Source of the DNA: Streptomyces sindenensis
GTDB taxonomy: Bacteria; Actinomycetota; Actinomycetes; Streptomycetales; Streptomycetaceae
Direction of reading: 5' to 3'
Assembly (NCBI RefSeq): GCF_014649035.1
Contig: NZ_BMSG01000031.1
Coordinates: 25,760 to 89,759 of the forward strand
Length of the DNA: 64,000 bases
The translations under genes and the position numbers were made by a program. Positions 42,554 through 55,310 of the stretch are shown here, one piece after another (the first letter of the stretch is position 1; the number at the start of each line of letters is the position of its first letter). The notes below the pieces were generated by a model, which saw only the letters and a list, made by a program, of their open reading frames with translations, did not search any database and had not been told where the DNA came from.

Positions 42554-45278
42554 GAGCAGTCCAGCCGCAGGCCCCGGACACCTCACCATCGGCACGCCGC
42601 CCTCCGTCGCACCGTCCCCCGGCACCGTGCCCACTCCTCTCCAGACGCTGCGCGCCCTCGACAGCGGGCCGCGCGGGCTGCTGGAGGCGGAAGCCGAGAT
42701 CCGGCTCCTCCGCACGGGCGAGAACGTGCTGCCCGCCCGGCGGCCCGTCCCCTGGACCCGCCGATTCCTGCGCAGCCTCCGGGACCCCTTCACCTCCGTA
42801 CTCCTCTGCCTGGGTCTGGTGTCGGCCCTCGTCGCCGCCTGGGGCACCGCCTGCGTCATCCTGGCCCTCGTCGCCGTGAGCTGTCTGCTGCGCTCCACCG
42901 AGGAGCACCGCGCCGACCGGTCGGCCGCCGCGCTGCGCGAACTGGTGGCGACCACCGCGACCGTGGTGCGCCGTACCTCGGACGACTCCTCTCCCCGGGA
43001 ACGGGACGTGCCGGTCGCCGACCTGGTACCGGGAGACGTGATCCGGCTGCGGCCGGGCGATCTCGTGCCCGCCGATGTGCAGTTGCTGCGCGCCGACGGC
43101 CTCACCGTGCATCAGTCGGCCCTGACCGGGGAGTCGGCGCCGGTGGTCAAGCGGGCCCTGGACGTCGCCGACCCGGCGCTGTCGGGGGCCGGACCGTTCG
43201 CACAACCCCAGTGGTGCTTCCAGGGCAGCAGTGTCGCTTCCGGCAGCGGTACGGCGGTGATCGTGGCCACCGGCGCGGACACCCGGTTCGCCGCCACCCA
43301 GGACGGCCGGGCCGGACAGCGGGGCGCGAGCGCCTTCGAGCGTTCGGTCCGGGGGATCTCCTGGACCCTCATCCGTTTCATGCTCCTCACACCTCCCCTG
43401 GTGCTGATGGCCAACGCGGCGCTGCGCGGACGGGGGCTGGAGACGCTGCCGTTCGCCGTGGCCGTCGCGGTGGGGCTGACCCCGGAAATGCTGCCGGTCA
43501 TCGTCACGACGGCGCTCGCGCGGGGCGCGGCCCGGCTGGCGCGTACCAGTGGAGTGATCGTCAAACGGCTCCCGGCGCTGCACGATCTGGGAGCGGTCGA
43601 CGTGCTGTGCCTGGACAAGACCGGCACGCTGACCGAGGACCGGCCGGTCGTCGCAGCGGCGGTCGACGGCGGGGACCGGCCCGACCCCGATGTCCTGCGG
43701 TGGGCGGCGGTCAATGCCCTGTGGACACTCCAGCTGGCGGACCTGCCCGCCGCCGACGCCCTCGACGAAGCGGTCCTGGAGGCCGTTGACACCGACGGTC
43801 CGTCCGCTGCCGGGGCGTTCGGTCCGGACGCGTACGAGGGCGTCGCCGTGCTGCCCTTCGATCCTGTGCGCCGCGTCGCGACCGCCGTGGTCAGGCGGCC
43901 CGGACGGCTCGGCGCTCACACCCTGGTCACCAAGGGCGCCGTCGAGGCGGTGCTCGACCGGTGCGCCCTGGACGGGGACGAGCGCGACCGGCTGCTCTCC
44001 CTGGCCGACCGGAAGGCCGCGTCCGGGCTGCGCCTGCTGGCCGTGGCCCTGGCCGACCGGGCGTCCCGGGCGGGTGCGTACACCCCTGCGGACGAGCGGG
44101 GTCTGACCTTCGTGGGCCTGGTGGCGCTCCGGGACGTTCCGGCTCCGAGCGCCGCCGACGCGCTCGCGGTGCTCGCACGGCGGGGTGTGCGCGTCAAGGT
44201 GCTCACCGGCGACCAGCCGGGCACCGCGGCCCGGGTGTGCGCGGACCTCGATCTGCGTCCCGAGACTCACTCCGGTTCCGACGATGTGGTGACCGCCGAA
44301 CAGGTGGACGCCCTGTCGGACGCGGAGCTGATCGAGGTGGCGGACCGGGCCGTCGTGTTCGCGCGCTGCACCCCCGAGCACAAGGCCCGCATCGTCTCGG
44401 CCCTGCGCGCCGGCGGTCGCACGACCGGCTTCCTCGGCGACGGCGTCAACGACCTGCCCGCCCTCGGCGCCGCCGATGTCGGCATCTGCCCCCGCAACGC
44501 CGTGGACGTGGCCCGGGAGGCGGCCGATGTCGTCCTGGCGGAGAAGGACCTCACCGCGATCGACCGTGCGGTGCTGGCGGGACGGCGCAGCAGCGGGAAC
44601 ATCGCCTCCTATCTGCGGATCACCCTCTCGTCGAACCTCGGCAACGTCATCGCCATGCTGACGGCCGGGCTGATGCTGCCCTTCCTCCCGATGCTCCCGG
44701 CGCAGGTGCTGGTGCAGAACCTCTGCTTCGACGCGGCGCAGCTGGCCTTCGCGTTCGACCGCCCGCCGGTGTCGGTCCTGCGCCGCCCCACCGCGCTGCG
44801 GCCGCGTGACTTCCTGCGCTTCATCACGGGTTTCGGTCTGCTCAACGCGGCCGCCGACCTCGCCACCTTCGGGGTGCTCGCGCTCGCCCTCCACCACGCG
44901 TCCGGGGACGGCGGGGAGGCTGCGTTCCACGCCGGGTGGTTCACGGAGAACCTGCTCACCCAGGCCCTCGTGATGGTTCTGCTGCGGACCGGCCGCAGCG
45001 CCGCCGAACGCCGGGCGGGCGGGCCGCTGCGGGCCGCCGCGGCCGGTCTCTCCGCGGTCGGGGTCGCCCTCCCGCTCACCCCGATCGGGCCGTTGCTGGG
45101 CATGAGCGCCCTGCCGCCGCTCTACTACCTCTTGCTCGGCTCGGTTCTGGGGCTGTACGCGGTCGCGCTCACGGCGGCCCGCCGTCGCTACGAGCGCCGC
45201 CACCTGGCCGGCGTGCCCGACGCCGCGGAAGACGCCGCGAGGGCGTCGAGGGGCGCCCGTTCCGGCCTCATGCGCTAG
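42537..45278 (+). CDS. MgtA-like Mg2+-translocating P-type ATPase
   Basis: 913 residues; start GTG 42537 or GTG 42546, overlapping the ArsR gene end. P-type motifs are complete: LTGES (A domain), DKTGTLTEDRPVV with the phosphorylated Asp, KGAVEAVL (nucleotide site) and GDGVNDLPALGAADVG. Ten membrane helices in the type III layout are suggested. Unlike heavy-metal pumps there is no CPC motif, and the sequence is closest in pattern to MgtA/MgtB. Coupling to ArsR-type control is unusual for Mg2+ import. Confidence 0.88.
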   Translation: MNSVPESSPAAGPGHLTIGTPPSVAPSPGTVPTPLQTLRALDSGPRGLLEAEAEIRLLRTGENVLPARRPVPWTRRFLRSLRDPFTSVLLCLGLVSALVAAWGTACVILALVAVSCLLRSTEEHRADRSAAALRELVATTATVVRRTSDDSSPRERDVPVADLVPGDVIRLRPGDLVPADVQLLRADGLTVHQSALTGESAPVVKRALDVADPALSGAGPFAQPQWCFQGSSVASGSGTAVIVATGADTRFAATQDGRAGQRGASAFERSVRGISWTLIRFMLLTPPLVLMANAALRGRGLETLPFAVAVAVGLTPEMLPVIVTTALARGAARLARTSGVIVKRLPALHDLGAVDVLCLDKTGTLTEDRPVVAAAVDGGDRPDPDVLRWAAVNALWTLQLADLPAADALDEAVLEAVDTDGPSAAGAFGPDAYEGVAVLPFDPVRRVATAVVRRPGRLGAHTLVTKGAVEAVLDRCALDGDERDRLLSLADRKAASGLRLLAVALADRASRAGAYTPADERGLTFVGLVALRDVPAPSAADALAVLARRGVRVKVLTGDQPGTAARVCADLDLRPETHSGSDDVVTAEQVDALSDAELIEVADRAVVFARCTPEHKARIVSALRAGGRTTGFLGDGVNDLPALGAADVGICPRNAVDVAREAADVVLAEKDLTAIDRAVLAGRRSSGNIASYLRITLSSNLGNVIAMLTAGLMLPFLPMLPAQVLVQNLCFDAAQLAFAFDRPPVSVLRRPTALRPRDFLRFITGFGLLNAAADLATFGVLALALHHASGDGGEAAFHAGWFTENLLTQALVMVLLRTGRSAAERRAGGPLRAAAAGLSAVGVALPLTPIGPLLGMSALPPLYYLLLGSVLGLYAVALTAARRRYERRHLAGVPDAAEDAARASRGARSGLMR

Positions 45279-45350
45279 TTGTACAGTTGCGCAATGCGGC
45301 AAGTGTTACCGCCGTGGAGAGACCCGTACGGAGAGAAGGGCGGGACCGGA

Positions 45351-45515
45351 ATGCTGCGCAACGGCCTGCAACCCTGGCACCTGCTGATCCTGGCGGTCGT
45401 CGTGATCGCCGTCTTCGGCTCGAAGAAGCTGCCGGACACGGCCCGCGCACTGGGCAAGTCCATGCGCATCCTCAAGAGCGAGGCCAGGGCGATGAAGGAC
45501 GAGAGCACGCCCTGA
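45351..45515 (+). CDS. Minimal TatA/TatE-family protein, 54 aa
   Basis: ATG 45351 follows GAGAAGGG. The N-terminal helix PWHLLILAVVVIAVFGSKKL includes the FG hinge and KKLP, and the amphipathic helix RALGKSMRILKSEARAMKDE follows; the usual disordered tail is missing, leaving 54 residues instead of about 90. It lies 72 bases after the ATPase gene. It may act in twin-arginine transport or be a specialised single-helix partner. ATG 45294 would add 19 residues. Confidence 0.85.
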   Translation: MLRNGLQPWHLLILAVVVIAVFGSKKLPDTARALGKSMRILKSEARAMKDESTP

Positions 45516-45678
45516 CGATCCGGGGAACCGAGAGTGTCGCGCCGAGCGTTTGTAACGGATAGCGGCCAGCAAAAAGTGACAAGTGACAGCAGAACGGATC
45601 CGGTCACCGGACTCGGATGCGGTGAAGCCGCGGATTTCCGGATCACAGGTGCGGACCGACCGAGGACTGGAGGAAATC

Positions 45679-46254
45679 ATGGGTGTGACCCTGGCCAAGG
45701 GCGGCAATGTCTCCCTGTCGAAGGAGGCCCCCGGCCTCACCGCCGTGACCGTCGGGCTCGGCTGGGACGTACGGACCACGACCGGGGCCGATCACGACCT
45801 GGATGCCAGTGCGCTGCTGTGTTCCGCGGCGGGCAAGGTCCTCTCCGACAGCCACTTCGTCTTCTACAACAACCTCAACAGCCCCGACGGTTCGGTCCGC
45901 CACACCGGTGACAACCTGACAGGTGAAGGCGAGGGCGACGACGAGTCGGTCGAGGTCGATCTGTCGTCGGTTCCCGCCGAGGTCGCGAAGATCGTGTTCC
46001 CTGTCTCGATCCATGAAGCCCAGAGTCGCGGCCAGAGCTTCGGTCAGGTGCGCAACGCGTTCATCCGCGTGGTGAACCGGGCGAACGGCGTCGAGCTCGC
46101 CCGCTACGACCTGAGCGAGGACGCCTCCACCGAGACGGCGATGGTCTTCGGCGAGCTGTACCGGCACGGTGCCGAGTGGAAGTTCCGGGCCGTCGGCCAG
46201 GGTTACGCCTCCGGCCTGGCGGGCATCGCCTCGGACTACGGGGTCAACGTCTGA
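45679..46254 (+). CDS. TerD-family tellurium-resistance/stress protein
   Basis: 191 residues from ATG 45679 with TGGAGGAAATC upstream. MGVTLAKGGNVSLSKEAPGL and LGWDVRTTTGADHDLDASAL with FVFYNNLNSPDGSVRHTGD contain the Asp-rich Ca2+-binding motifs of TerD. IRVVNRANGVELARYDLSED is the family mid-section. Functions in stress response with calcium; in Streptomyces several paralogues exist and tellurite itself is rarely the main signal. Confidence 0.93.
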   Translation: MGVTLAKGGNVSLSKEAPGLTAVTVGLGWDVRTTTGADHDLDASALLCSAAGKVLSDSHFVFYNNLNSPDGSVRHTGDNLTGEGEGDDESVEVDLSSVPAEVAKIVFPVSIHEAQSRGQSFGQVRNAFIRVVNRANGVELARYDLSEDASTETAMVFGELYRHGAEWKFRAVGQGYASGLAGIASDYGVNV

Positions 46255-46312
46255 CCGGACGGGCCGGGTTGCGGCGCTCGCACGCCTCCGCCGGTTGCGC
46301 GAGCATGTTCTC

Positions 46313-46924
46313 ATGACCGACGACCACACCCCTCCCCACACCCATGTCCTGGACTTCTTCACCCCGCGTGCGGCCGACTGGGACAGCCGGTTCCCCGACG
46401 ACGGCCCTGCCTATACGGCGGCGGCCGGCCTGCTGGGGTTGCGCCCCGGCGATGCCGTGCTCGACGCGGGCTGCGGCACGGGGCGCGCACTGCCCGCGCT
46501 GCGAGCGGTGGTCGGGCCGGGGGGCACGGTGCTGGGCGCCGACCTGACCCCGGCCATGCTGGAGGCGGCGGCGCGGGCGGGGCGTGGAGCCAGCGGGACG
46601 CTCGTGCGTGCCGATGTCGCGCGGCTGCCCCTGCGCGACGGCGCCCTGGACGCGGTGTTCGGGGCCGGGCTGATCTCGCATCTGGCCCGGCCCGAGGCCG
46701 ATCTGGCGGAGCTCGCGCGCGTGGTCCGGCCGGGCGGGACCCTCGCCCTGTTCCACCCGATCGGCCGGGCGGCGCTCGCCGCGCGCCAGGGGCGCGCCGT
46801 CACCGACGACGACCTGCGGGCCGAGCCCCGGCTGCGTGAGCTGTTGGCCGGAGCGGGGTGGCGGCTGGAGTCCTACACGGACGAGGACGACCGCTTCCTC
46901 GCGCTCGTCTCCAAGCGGCACTGA
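46313..46924 (+). CDS. Class I SAM-dependent methyltransferase
   Basis: 203 residues from ATG 46313. SAM-binding motif I reads AVLDAGCGTGRALPAL, followed by GADLTPAMLEAAARAGRGAS with an acidic residue for the ribose, RADVARLPLRDGALD and LARVVRPGGTLALFHPIG. The substrate-recognition part is short, so the acceptor cannot be predicted. Single gene, convergent with the oxygenase gene. Confidence 0.87.
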   Translation: MTDDHTPPHTHVLDFFTPRAADWDSRFPDDGPAYTAAAGLLGLRPGDAVLDAGCGTGRALPALRAVVGPGGTVLGADLTPAMLEAAARAGRGASGTLVRADVARLPLRDGALDAVFGAGLISHLARPEADLAELARVVRPGGTLALFHPIGRAALAARQGRAVTDDDLRAEPRLRELLAGAGWRLESYTDEDDRFLALVSKRH

Positions 46925-47031
46925 GTCCGGCGGCCCCGGTCCGGCCACCCCGTGCCCCACTCGACGGTGGACCGGCCGGGGCGGTCACGTCGCGCCCCGG
47001 GCTCGACGGCGTACCGGCCGGGCGGTCGCCG

Positions 47032-47937
47032 TTACTCGGCGGGTGTCTGCGACGGGCGGTGGCCGGGGACCGGGCAGCCACGGACCCCCGGAGTGGGGAA
47101 CGCGCCGAGCCCCGCGATCTCGTACCCGTCCGGGTATCCCTTGATCTCGGGATTCTGGCGCGCGTAGTGAGGCTTCCGCCGGGGCGGCAGGAGGCGGACG
47201 GCACGGGCCCGCATCCGCAGTGCGCCCCTCGTCAGTCCGCGAGCCAGCGGCCCCGGCCGCCGATAGCGGAAGGCCTTGAGCAGCGAGTCGTCCAGGAGTG
47301 CGAGGCTGGCGCCGCGCACCACCGGGGCGAGGGGCGCCGGATACCAGGAGCCCATCAGGGCCAAGGTGGCGTCGGAGACCCGTCGGGCTCCTTCGTCCCA
47401 GCCGAAATGCTTGTCCTCGTAGGCGTCGAGGGTGCGCTCGAAGTCCTCGTACGTTTCCGGAATGTCCTTGATGCCCATCCGTGCGCCGAGCGTGCGGTAG
47501 TAGGCGGCGAAGGCTGCCAGCTCGTGGCAGCAGAGGCGTCGCCAGCCGAAATCGTCCAGCCATCGCTTCGGTGTGACGACGAACGTGCACAGGACGTAGC
47601 GCATGTCGTCGTTGCTGATGTCGTAGGCGCGGTGCATCTGGTTGATCCGGCGGACGGCCGTGCGGCCCTCGTCGGTGTCGAAGCCGTGCTCCACCACGGT
47701 GTCGAGCAGCAGGGCGGTGTCGTCGTAACGCTTCTGGGAGCGCTCCGTCAACTCCGCCGTCTCGTCGAGGAGTCGGCCGATGCTGGGCACGGCATAGGTG
47801 CGGTAGAGGGCCAGTTCCAGCGCGCGGGTGACGTCCCAGGGGAACTCGTACGTGACGGTGAGCCGGTAGATCTCCAGGAAGTCCCGCTCGGGGTCAAGTC
47901 GCTGAATCTCCTTCAGCCGGTCGTACCGCGTCACCAT
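47032..47937 (-). CDS. MpaB-type oxygenase/rubber oxygenase-like protein (DUF2236)
   Basis: 301 residues from ATG 47937 with GAGGGG upstream; an upstream in-frame ATG is less likely. INQMHRAYDISNDDMRYVLC and VTPKRWLDDFGWRRLCCHEL lie in the heme-binding helical core of DUF2236, with His/Arg in the RINQMHRAY motif. KHFGWDEGARRVSDATLALM follows. Relatives include latex-clearing Lcp and fungal MpaB; the substrate here is unknown and there is no secretion signal, which argues against rubber degradation. Confidence 0.82.
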   Translation of the reverse strand: MVTRYDRLKEIQRLDPERDFLEIYRLTVTYEFPWDVTRALELALYRTYAVPSIGRLLDETAELTERSQKRYDDTALLLDTVVEHGFDTDEGRTAVRRINQMHRAYDISNDDMRYVLCTFVVTPKRWLDDFGWRRLCCHELAAFAAYYRTLGARMGIKDIPETYEDFERTLDAYEDKHFGWDEGARRVSDATLALMGSWYPAPLAPVVRGASLALLDDSLLKAFRYRRPGPLARGLTRGALRMRARAVRLLPPRRKPHYARQNPEIKGYPDGYEIAGLGAFPTPGVRGCPVPGHRPSQTPAE

Positions 47938-48185
47938 GCTGTTCCCCTCGTTCGGCCGGATGCCCAACTTTACGCGGAGACCTCCCGCGCGCTCCCGCTC
48001 TTCGGCTCTCCGGACCCGGACAGGGCGGGTCCGCTCCGGCGCGCCCCTGGGATGTCAGACCCTCGACGAGGTGGTTACCGACTGGTTAGGGTGCGCCGAC
48101 GGACAGGGAACGACGGGATCCAGGAGCGACGGTCCCGGGAACGGCGAACCGGGAAGCGCGGGACTGGGCGAGGAGCGGGCAGACC

Positions 48186-49094
48186 ATGAGCGATGGGGAG
48201 GGCACCGTGGCAGGTGCGAAGGACGCGGCCGCCGACGACGCGCTGCTGGTGCTGACCGCGATGCTGCTGACGCCCTCGCGGTTCCCCGGTGTGCTGGGGG
48301 ACGACTATGTCGCCGCGTGCGATGCGCTGGCGCTCGAACCGTACGAGGAGGGGTACGGGCTCATCCTCGGGCAGGACGGTGAGGGGGCGCGGTGGACGGT
48401 GGTCGTCGAGGACACCTCCCAGGTGGCCGTGGCCATCGCGGCGTGGGACTGCGGCATGGAGCATGACCTCTCCCCCGACGAGCGCTCCATGGTGTGCGCC
48501 CTGCCGGGCTGGCCGATGGACCTGGCCGTCTCGGCCCCCGGTGTCCCGGATCCGCACGATCCGGATACGGACGGGGAGGGCCCGGCGCCCCTCGCCCCGC
48601 CCGACGCGGAGGCCTGGGGTCCGGCACAGCGCCGGCTCGGCGCCGACGAGATCACCGCGCAGTGGTCGGCCTGGCGCGAGCAGATCGACGACGCGCAGTT
48701 CCCCCTGCCCGGCACCACCGGGGAGCCAGGCGGGGGCGGCGGCGCCGAGGGGCGGGCGGCGAACGACATCGACGCCGGGAACGGCACCGGAGGGGATCAG
48801 GAGAACGACCCCTCCCGTTTCCTCCGGCACCCCGGTATCCGCAGGGCCCTGTCGGAGGCGACCGCCTACACGAAGACTCCGCCGCCTCCCGGCCGGATCC
48901 GCTCCTCCTACGCCTCGGCCGACGTACGCACCCTGCGCGTCGACGGCCCGGGCTGGTCGATGGTGGCGCGGACCGACGACATCGCCCTGTTCCTGCTGGA
49001 CGAAGAGCCGGGCACGGTCATTCCCGTCGGCCGCGGAACCTCACTGCCCGGCCTGCTCACGGCCCTGGACGGGCTGGCCGCCCAGGCGCCGTGA
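48186..49094 (+). CDS. Hypothetical actinobacterial protein, 302 aa
   Basis: Starts at ATG 48186. Residues 10-105 form a compact domain (LLVLTAMLLTPSRFPGVLGD, ALEPYEEGYGLILGQDGEGA). A Gly/Asp-rich linker follows, and the C-terminal part (GWSMVARTDDIALFLLDEEP) is again ordered. No signal, membrane or catalytic motif. Conserved-looking in Streptomyces; function unknown. Confidence 0.7.
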   Translation: MSDGEGTVAGAKDAAADDALLVLTAMLLTPSRFPGVLGDDYVAACDALALEPYEEGYGLILGQDGEGARWTVVVEDTSQVAVAIAAWDCGMEHDLSPDERSMVCALPGWPMDLAVSAPGVPDPHDPDTDGEGPAPLAPPDAEAWGPAQRRLGADEITAQWSAWREQIDDAQFPLPGTTGEPGGGGGAEGRAANDIDAGNGTGGDQENDPSRFLRHPGIRRALSEATAYTKTPPPPGRIRSSYASADVRTLRVDGPGWSMVARTDDIALFLLDEEPGTVIPVGRGTSLPGLLTALDGLAAQAP

Positions 49095-49147
49095 CGCCCC
49101 GACCGCTGTCACGTCCCACCGACGCCCTCGATCACCGACATCCCGTG

Positions 49148-49187
49148 TCAGCGACGTCCTGGGTCGGCGACGTCCTGGGTCAGCGAC
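49148..49187. repeat. Tandem repeat of TCAGCGACGTCCTGGG
   Basis: Two 16-bp units, TCAGCGACGTCCTGGG and TCGGCGACGTCCTGGG, are followed by a partial third unit that overlaps the 3' end of the small membrane gene. Convergent genes end on each side. Confidence 0.65.
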
Positions 49188-49362
49188 CGATTTCCTTGCG
49201 GTTGATCCTGCGGAGCCTGCGCCGCTGGGAGGGGTCCAGCAGCAGATAGCCCGCCACGGGGACACCGATCACGACCAGCAGTGCCCACCAGAATCCGATC
49301 AGGGGCCACAGGATGGCTGCCGCGAGCACGCCCCCGACAGCGACCTTCGCACCATTCGACAT
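49180..49362 (-). CDS. Small two-helix membrane protein, 60 aa
   Basis: ATG 49362 has GAAGGAGG upstream. MSNGAKVAVGGVLAAAILWP and LIGFWWALLVVIGVPVAGYL form two hydrophobic segments, and RRRLRRINRKEIGR is a basic tail. Probably an inner-membrane protein of unknown function. It lies between convergent gene ends and its stop lies in a short tandem repeat. Confidence 0.75.
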   Translation of the reverse strand: MSNGAKVAVGGVLAAAILWPLIGFWWALLVVIGVPVAGYLLLDPSQRRRLRRINRKEIGR

Positions 49363-49443
49363 GGTCCACGCCTCCTTCGCGGCCGGCGCCGCTCCTGTTG
49401 GGTGAACGCCTCCGCGCTCCCTTACGTTCCCCGGCTTCCCGCG

Positions 49444-50514
49444 CTACCGCAGCGGCTCACCGACGTCGTGCATATGTGCCAGCGCCTGGCGATAGGACTC
49501 GATCAGCCCGGTCTCCGTGTACGGCATGCCGATGTCGGCGCAGTACGCCCTGACCAGGGGCTGGGCGAGCCGCAGGTTGGGGCGGGGCATGCTGGGGAAG
49601 AGGTGGTGCTCTATCTGGTAGTTCAGCCCGCCGAGGAACCAGTCGGTCAGAATGCCGCCGCGTACGTTGCGCGAGGTCAGGACCTGCCGCTGGAGGTGCC
49701 CCCAGCGCTCGCCCTCGGGGTCGGGCATCTCCATCCCCTTGTGGTTGGGCGCGAAGGCCAGGCCCAGGTGGAGGCCGAACAGTGCGTGCAGCACCAGGGC
49801 GAAGACGATCGCCCTGCCCGGGGACAGCGTGCTGAACAAGAGCGTGGCGCAGAGCGCGACGTGGGCGGTGAGCAGCAGCGCCGAGACGGCCCGCTCCCGG
49901 AGGGGCTGGCGGCGCAGGAACTGGACTCCGTAGATCTTCAGCGCGATGCCTTCGAGCAGCAGCATCGGGAAGAACAGCCGGGCCTGGTTCCTGGTCAGCC
50001 AACGCGCGAAGCCCTCCCGCTGCTCCGCCTGCTTCTGGGTCCAGACCAGGGCTCCGACGCCGACGTCGGGGTCCTTGTCGATGTGGTTGGGGTTGGCGTG
50101 GTGACGCACGTGCTTGTCGTTCCACCACGCTTCGTTCATGCCGAGGAGCAGATTGGCGTGCACCAGACCGATCAGCCTGCTTGTCCTGCGATCCGAGGTT
50201 ATCTGCCCGTGCCCCGCGTCGTGGGCGACGAAGGCCGTACGGGTCCACAGAACCGCCAGCGGCGGGGTGAGGAGCAGGCTCCACCAGGTGTCGCCCAACA
50301 GAACGAAGCCGGTGACCAACAGGCCCAGGGCCGCGAGATTGGCGGCGATGCCGAGAACGTACCGGTCCGTGCGCCGGTCCAGCAGACCCTGGCCCCGCGC
50401 GGCACGCAGCAGCGGAGCGAAGTCGCTTCCGGCCGCCGCGGCGCGGGGCTCGGCCGGGCGGCCCGGACTGCTTTCGTCGGCGGAATCCGCAACAGTGGCT
50501 GTCGCCTGGGGCAT
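49444..50514 (-). CDS. Membrane fatty-acid (acyl-CoA/acyl-lipid) desaturase
   Basis: 356 residues from ATG 50514. Three histidine boxes bind the di-iron site: HDAGH (about residue 110), HVRHHANPNH (about 145) and QIEHHLFP (about 310). Hydrophobic pairs flank them (NLAALGLLVTGFVLLGDTWW). It would introduce a double bond into fatty acyl chains in the membrane with electrons from a ferredoxin not encoded here. The N-terminal 40 residues are disordered. Single gene, 280 bases from the divergent helicase gene. Confidence 0.93.
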   Translation of the reverse strand: MPQATATVADSADESSPGRPAEPRAAAAGSDFAPLLRAARGQGLLDRRTDRYVLGIAANLAALGLLVTGFVLLGDTWWSLLLTPPLAVLWTRTAFVAHDAGHGQITSDRRTSRLIGLVHANLLLGMNEAWWNDKHVRHHANPNHIDKDPDVGVGALVWTQKQAEQREGFARWLTRNQARLFFPMLLLEGIALKIYGVQFLRRQPLRERAVSALLLTAHVALCATLLFSTLSPGRAIVFALVLHALFGLHLGLAFAPNHKGMEMPDPEGERWGHLQRQVLTSRNVRGGILTDWFLGGLNYQIEHHLFPSMPRPNLRLAQPLVRAYCADIGMPYTETGLIESYRQALAHMHDVGEPLR

Positions 50515-50796
50515 GACGTCTCCGGTCTCTGGATCCTCTGGGGCGCTGACCTCATCGAACGTACGGACCGAGGGCCGCCGGCAGCCATGGCGCCACCACC
50601 CTGATCCGCCTGGGGCAGACCCCCGTATCCAGTGGTGGGGCTGGCTGCACCACGACGGCCCGGCCACCAGGAAGCCGGGAATCGAATGTCGGGAAACGTG
50701 ACGCACACCACACAAGCAAGCGGCGCATCAGCGAGAAAAGTGGAGTACCCTCAGCGACTCCGCCCGCTAGTCAAATTTGAGGAATCAGCCATTCCT

Positions 50797-53816
<3,020 letters not shown>

Positions 53817-53820
<4 letters not shown>

Positions 53821-55262
53821 GCGACGACTACGGATACGACTACGAGGACGATTCCCCGTACGGCACGGAGACGGAGTACGGGGCGGGCGGCACGGACGTC
53901 TCGGGCGGGGACGGCAGGGCCGGCGCGTCGCGGGACGGCGGGCGCGGACCGGAGCGTACGTTCGCGGCGCTTCCCCCCGCGCACGGCCGGGGTTTCGCCA
54001 CCTCCTGGTGGGGCCGGGCGTGGCTCCAGGCCCTGGAGGACACGGCGCTGGACGGCCAGCAGCTCAAGCAGGGCCGCCAACTGGCCCGTAAGGGCGGGGT
54101 CGGGGCGGTCTCCGTACGGCCGGGGCGGATCACGGCGATGGTGCGGGACCGCGACGGCACGGCCCACCGCAGCGATGTCCTGCTCCAGCAGCTCGGTCCG
54201 GGCGCCTGGGACCGTTTCCTGGACATGGCCGTGGACCGGGCCGGGCACATCGCGGCGCTGCTGGACCGGGAGATGCCGCCGCATCTGGTCGAGGACGCGG
54301 CGGGCGCCGGGGTCGAGCTGCTGCCAGGTATCGGGGACCTGGAGCCGGAGTGCACCTGCGGAGCCTGGGACCACTGCCCGCATTCGGGTGCGCTCTGTTA
54401 TCAGGTGGCCCGGCTGCTGGACGAGGACCCGTTCGTGCTGCTGCTGATGCGGGGGCGCGAGGAACGCCGACTGCTGGACGAACTCCAGGTGCGCAGCGCC
54501 GCCCGTGCGGTCCGGCCGGGGGCCGGAGGGGAGGGCGGAGCCACCGGGGGCGCGGAGCGTGAGGTTCGCGGGGTTCCGGCCGGGGAAGCGTTCGCGGCGG
54601 CCGGAATCCTGCCGCCGCTCCCCGCTCCTCCGCCGGCTCCCGACGCGCCGGGACCCGGTCCGTCCCTGGACACGGAGACCCCGCCCGCGCCCGGCATCGA
54701 TCCGGCGGCGCTGGAGGTGCTGGCGGCCGACAGCGCGGTGCGGGCCCATCGGATGCTGCTGGACGCCCTGGCCCCGGGGCATGAGGAGCAGCCGCTCCCG
54801 GTGGAGCTGACCCCGCAGCAGGACGCGGTGCGACTGGCCGCGGACGCCTGGCCTGACCACCGGATCGGGGCCCGGCTGGCCGCCGGGTCCGGCCGTCCGG
54901 CCGCGGACCTGGGCGCGGCGGTACGGGCCTGGCGGTACGGCGGGGTCGCGGCACTGGCCGTGCTCGACGAGGATTGGGCGCCGGACCCGGAGGATCTGGG
55001 GCGGGCCCGGGCCCGGCTCGGCGCGGCGTGGGACGCCGGCGACCGCCCGGCGCTGCGGGCGAGCGGGCGGGCCCGCTGGACCGTGGCGGGCGCCGACCTC
55101 CAGCTCCGGCTCGACCGGGAGGGGCGATGGTGGCCCTACCGCAAGGAGCGCGGACGGTGGGTTCCCGCCGGACCGGCGGACGACGATCCGGCGGGAGCGC
55201 TGGCGGGCGCCGAGGAGGGTGAAGCGGCGGACGGGACGAGGGGGTCGGGCGCGGCGGTCTGA
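53817..55262 (+). CDS. SWIM zinc-finger protein
   Basis: 481 residues from ATG 53817, overlapping the helicase stop (ATGA). The SWIM finger is CTCGAWDHCPHSGALCY near residue 180. An N-terminal acidic Tyr/Asp tract (MSDDYGYDYEDDSPYGTE) precedes GFATSWWGRAWLQALEDTAL. The C-terminal half is Pro/Ala-rich, then a domain ending in RWVPAGPADDDP. Coupling to a SNF2 helicase, conserved in Streptomyces, suggests a joint role in DNA metabolism. Confidence 0.9.
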
Positions 55263-55310
55263 CACCCGGCCGGTTCCCGGGGGACTGGATCATCCCGCGG
55301 CCCCTCCGGA

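Noticed and set aside
42366..45302. Minus-strand frame of 978 codons opposite the P-type ATPase gene
   Set aside because: It mirrors the ATPase gene and is a by-product of high GC third positions; its sequence is Arg/Gly/Gln-rich with no domain.
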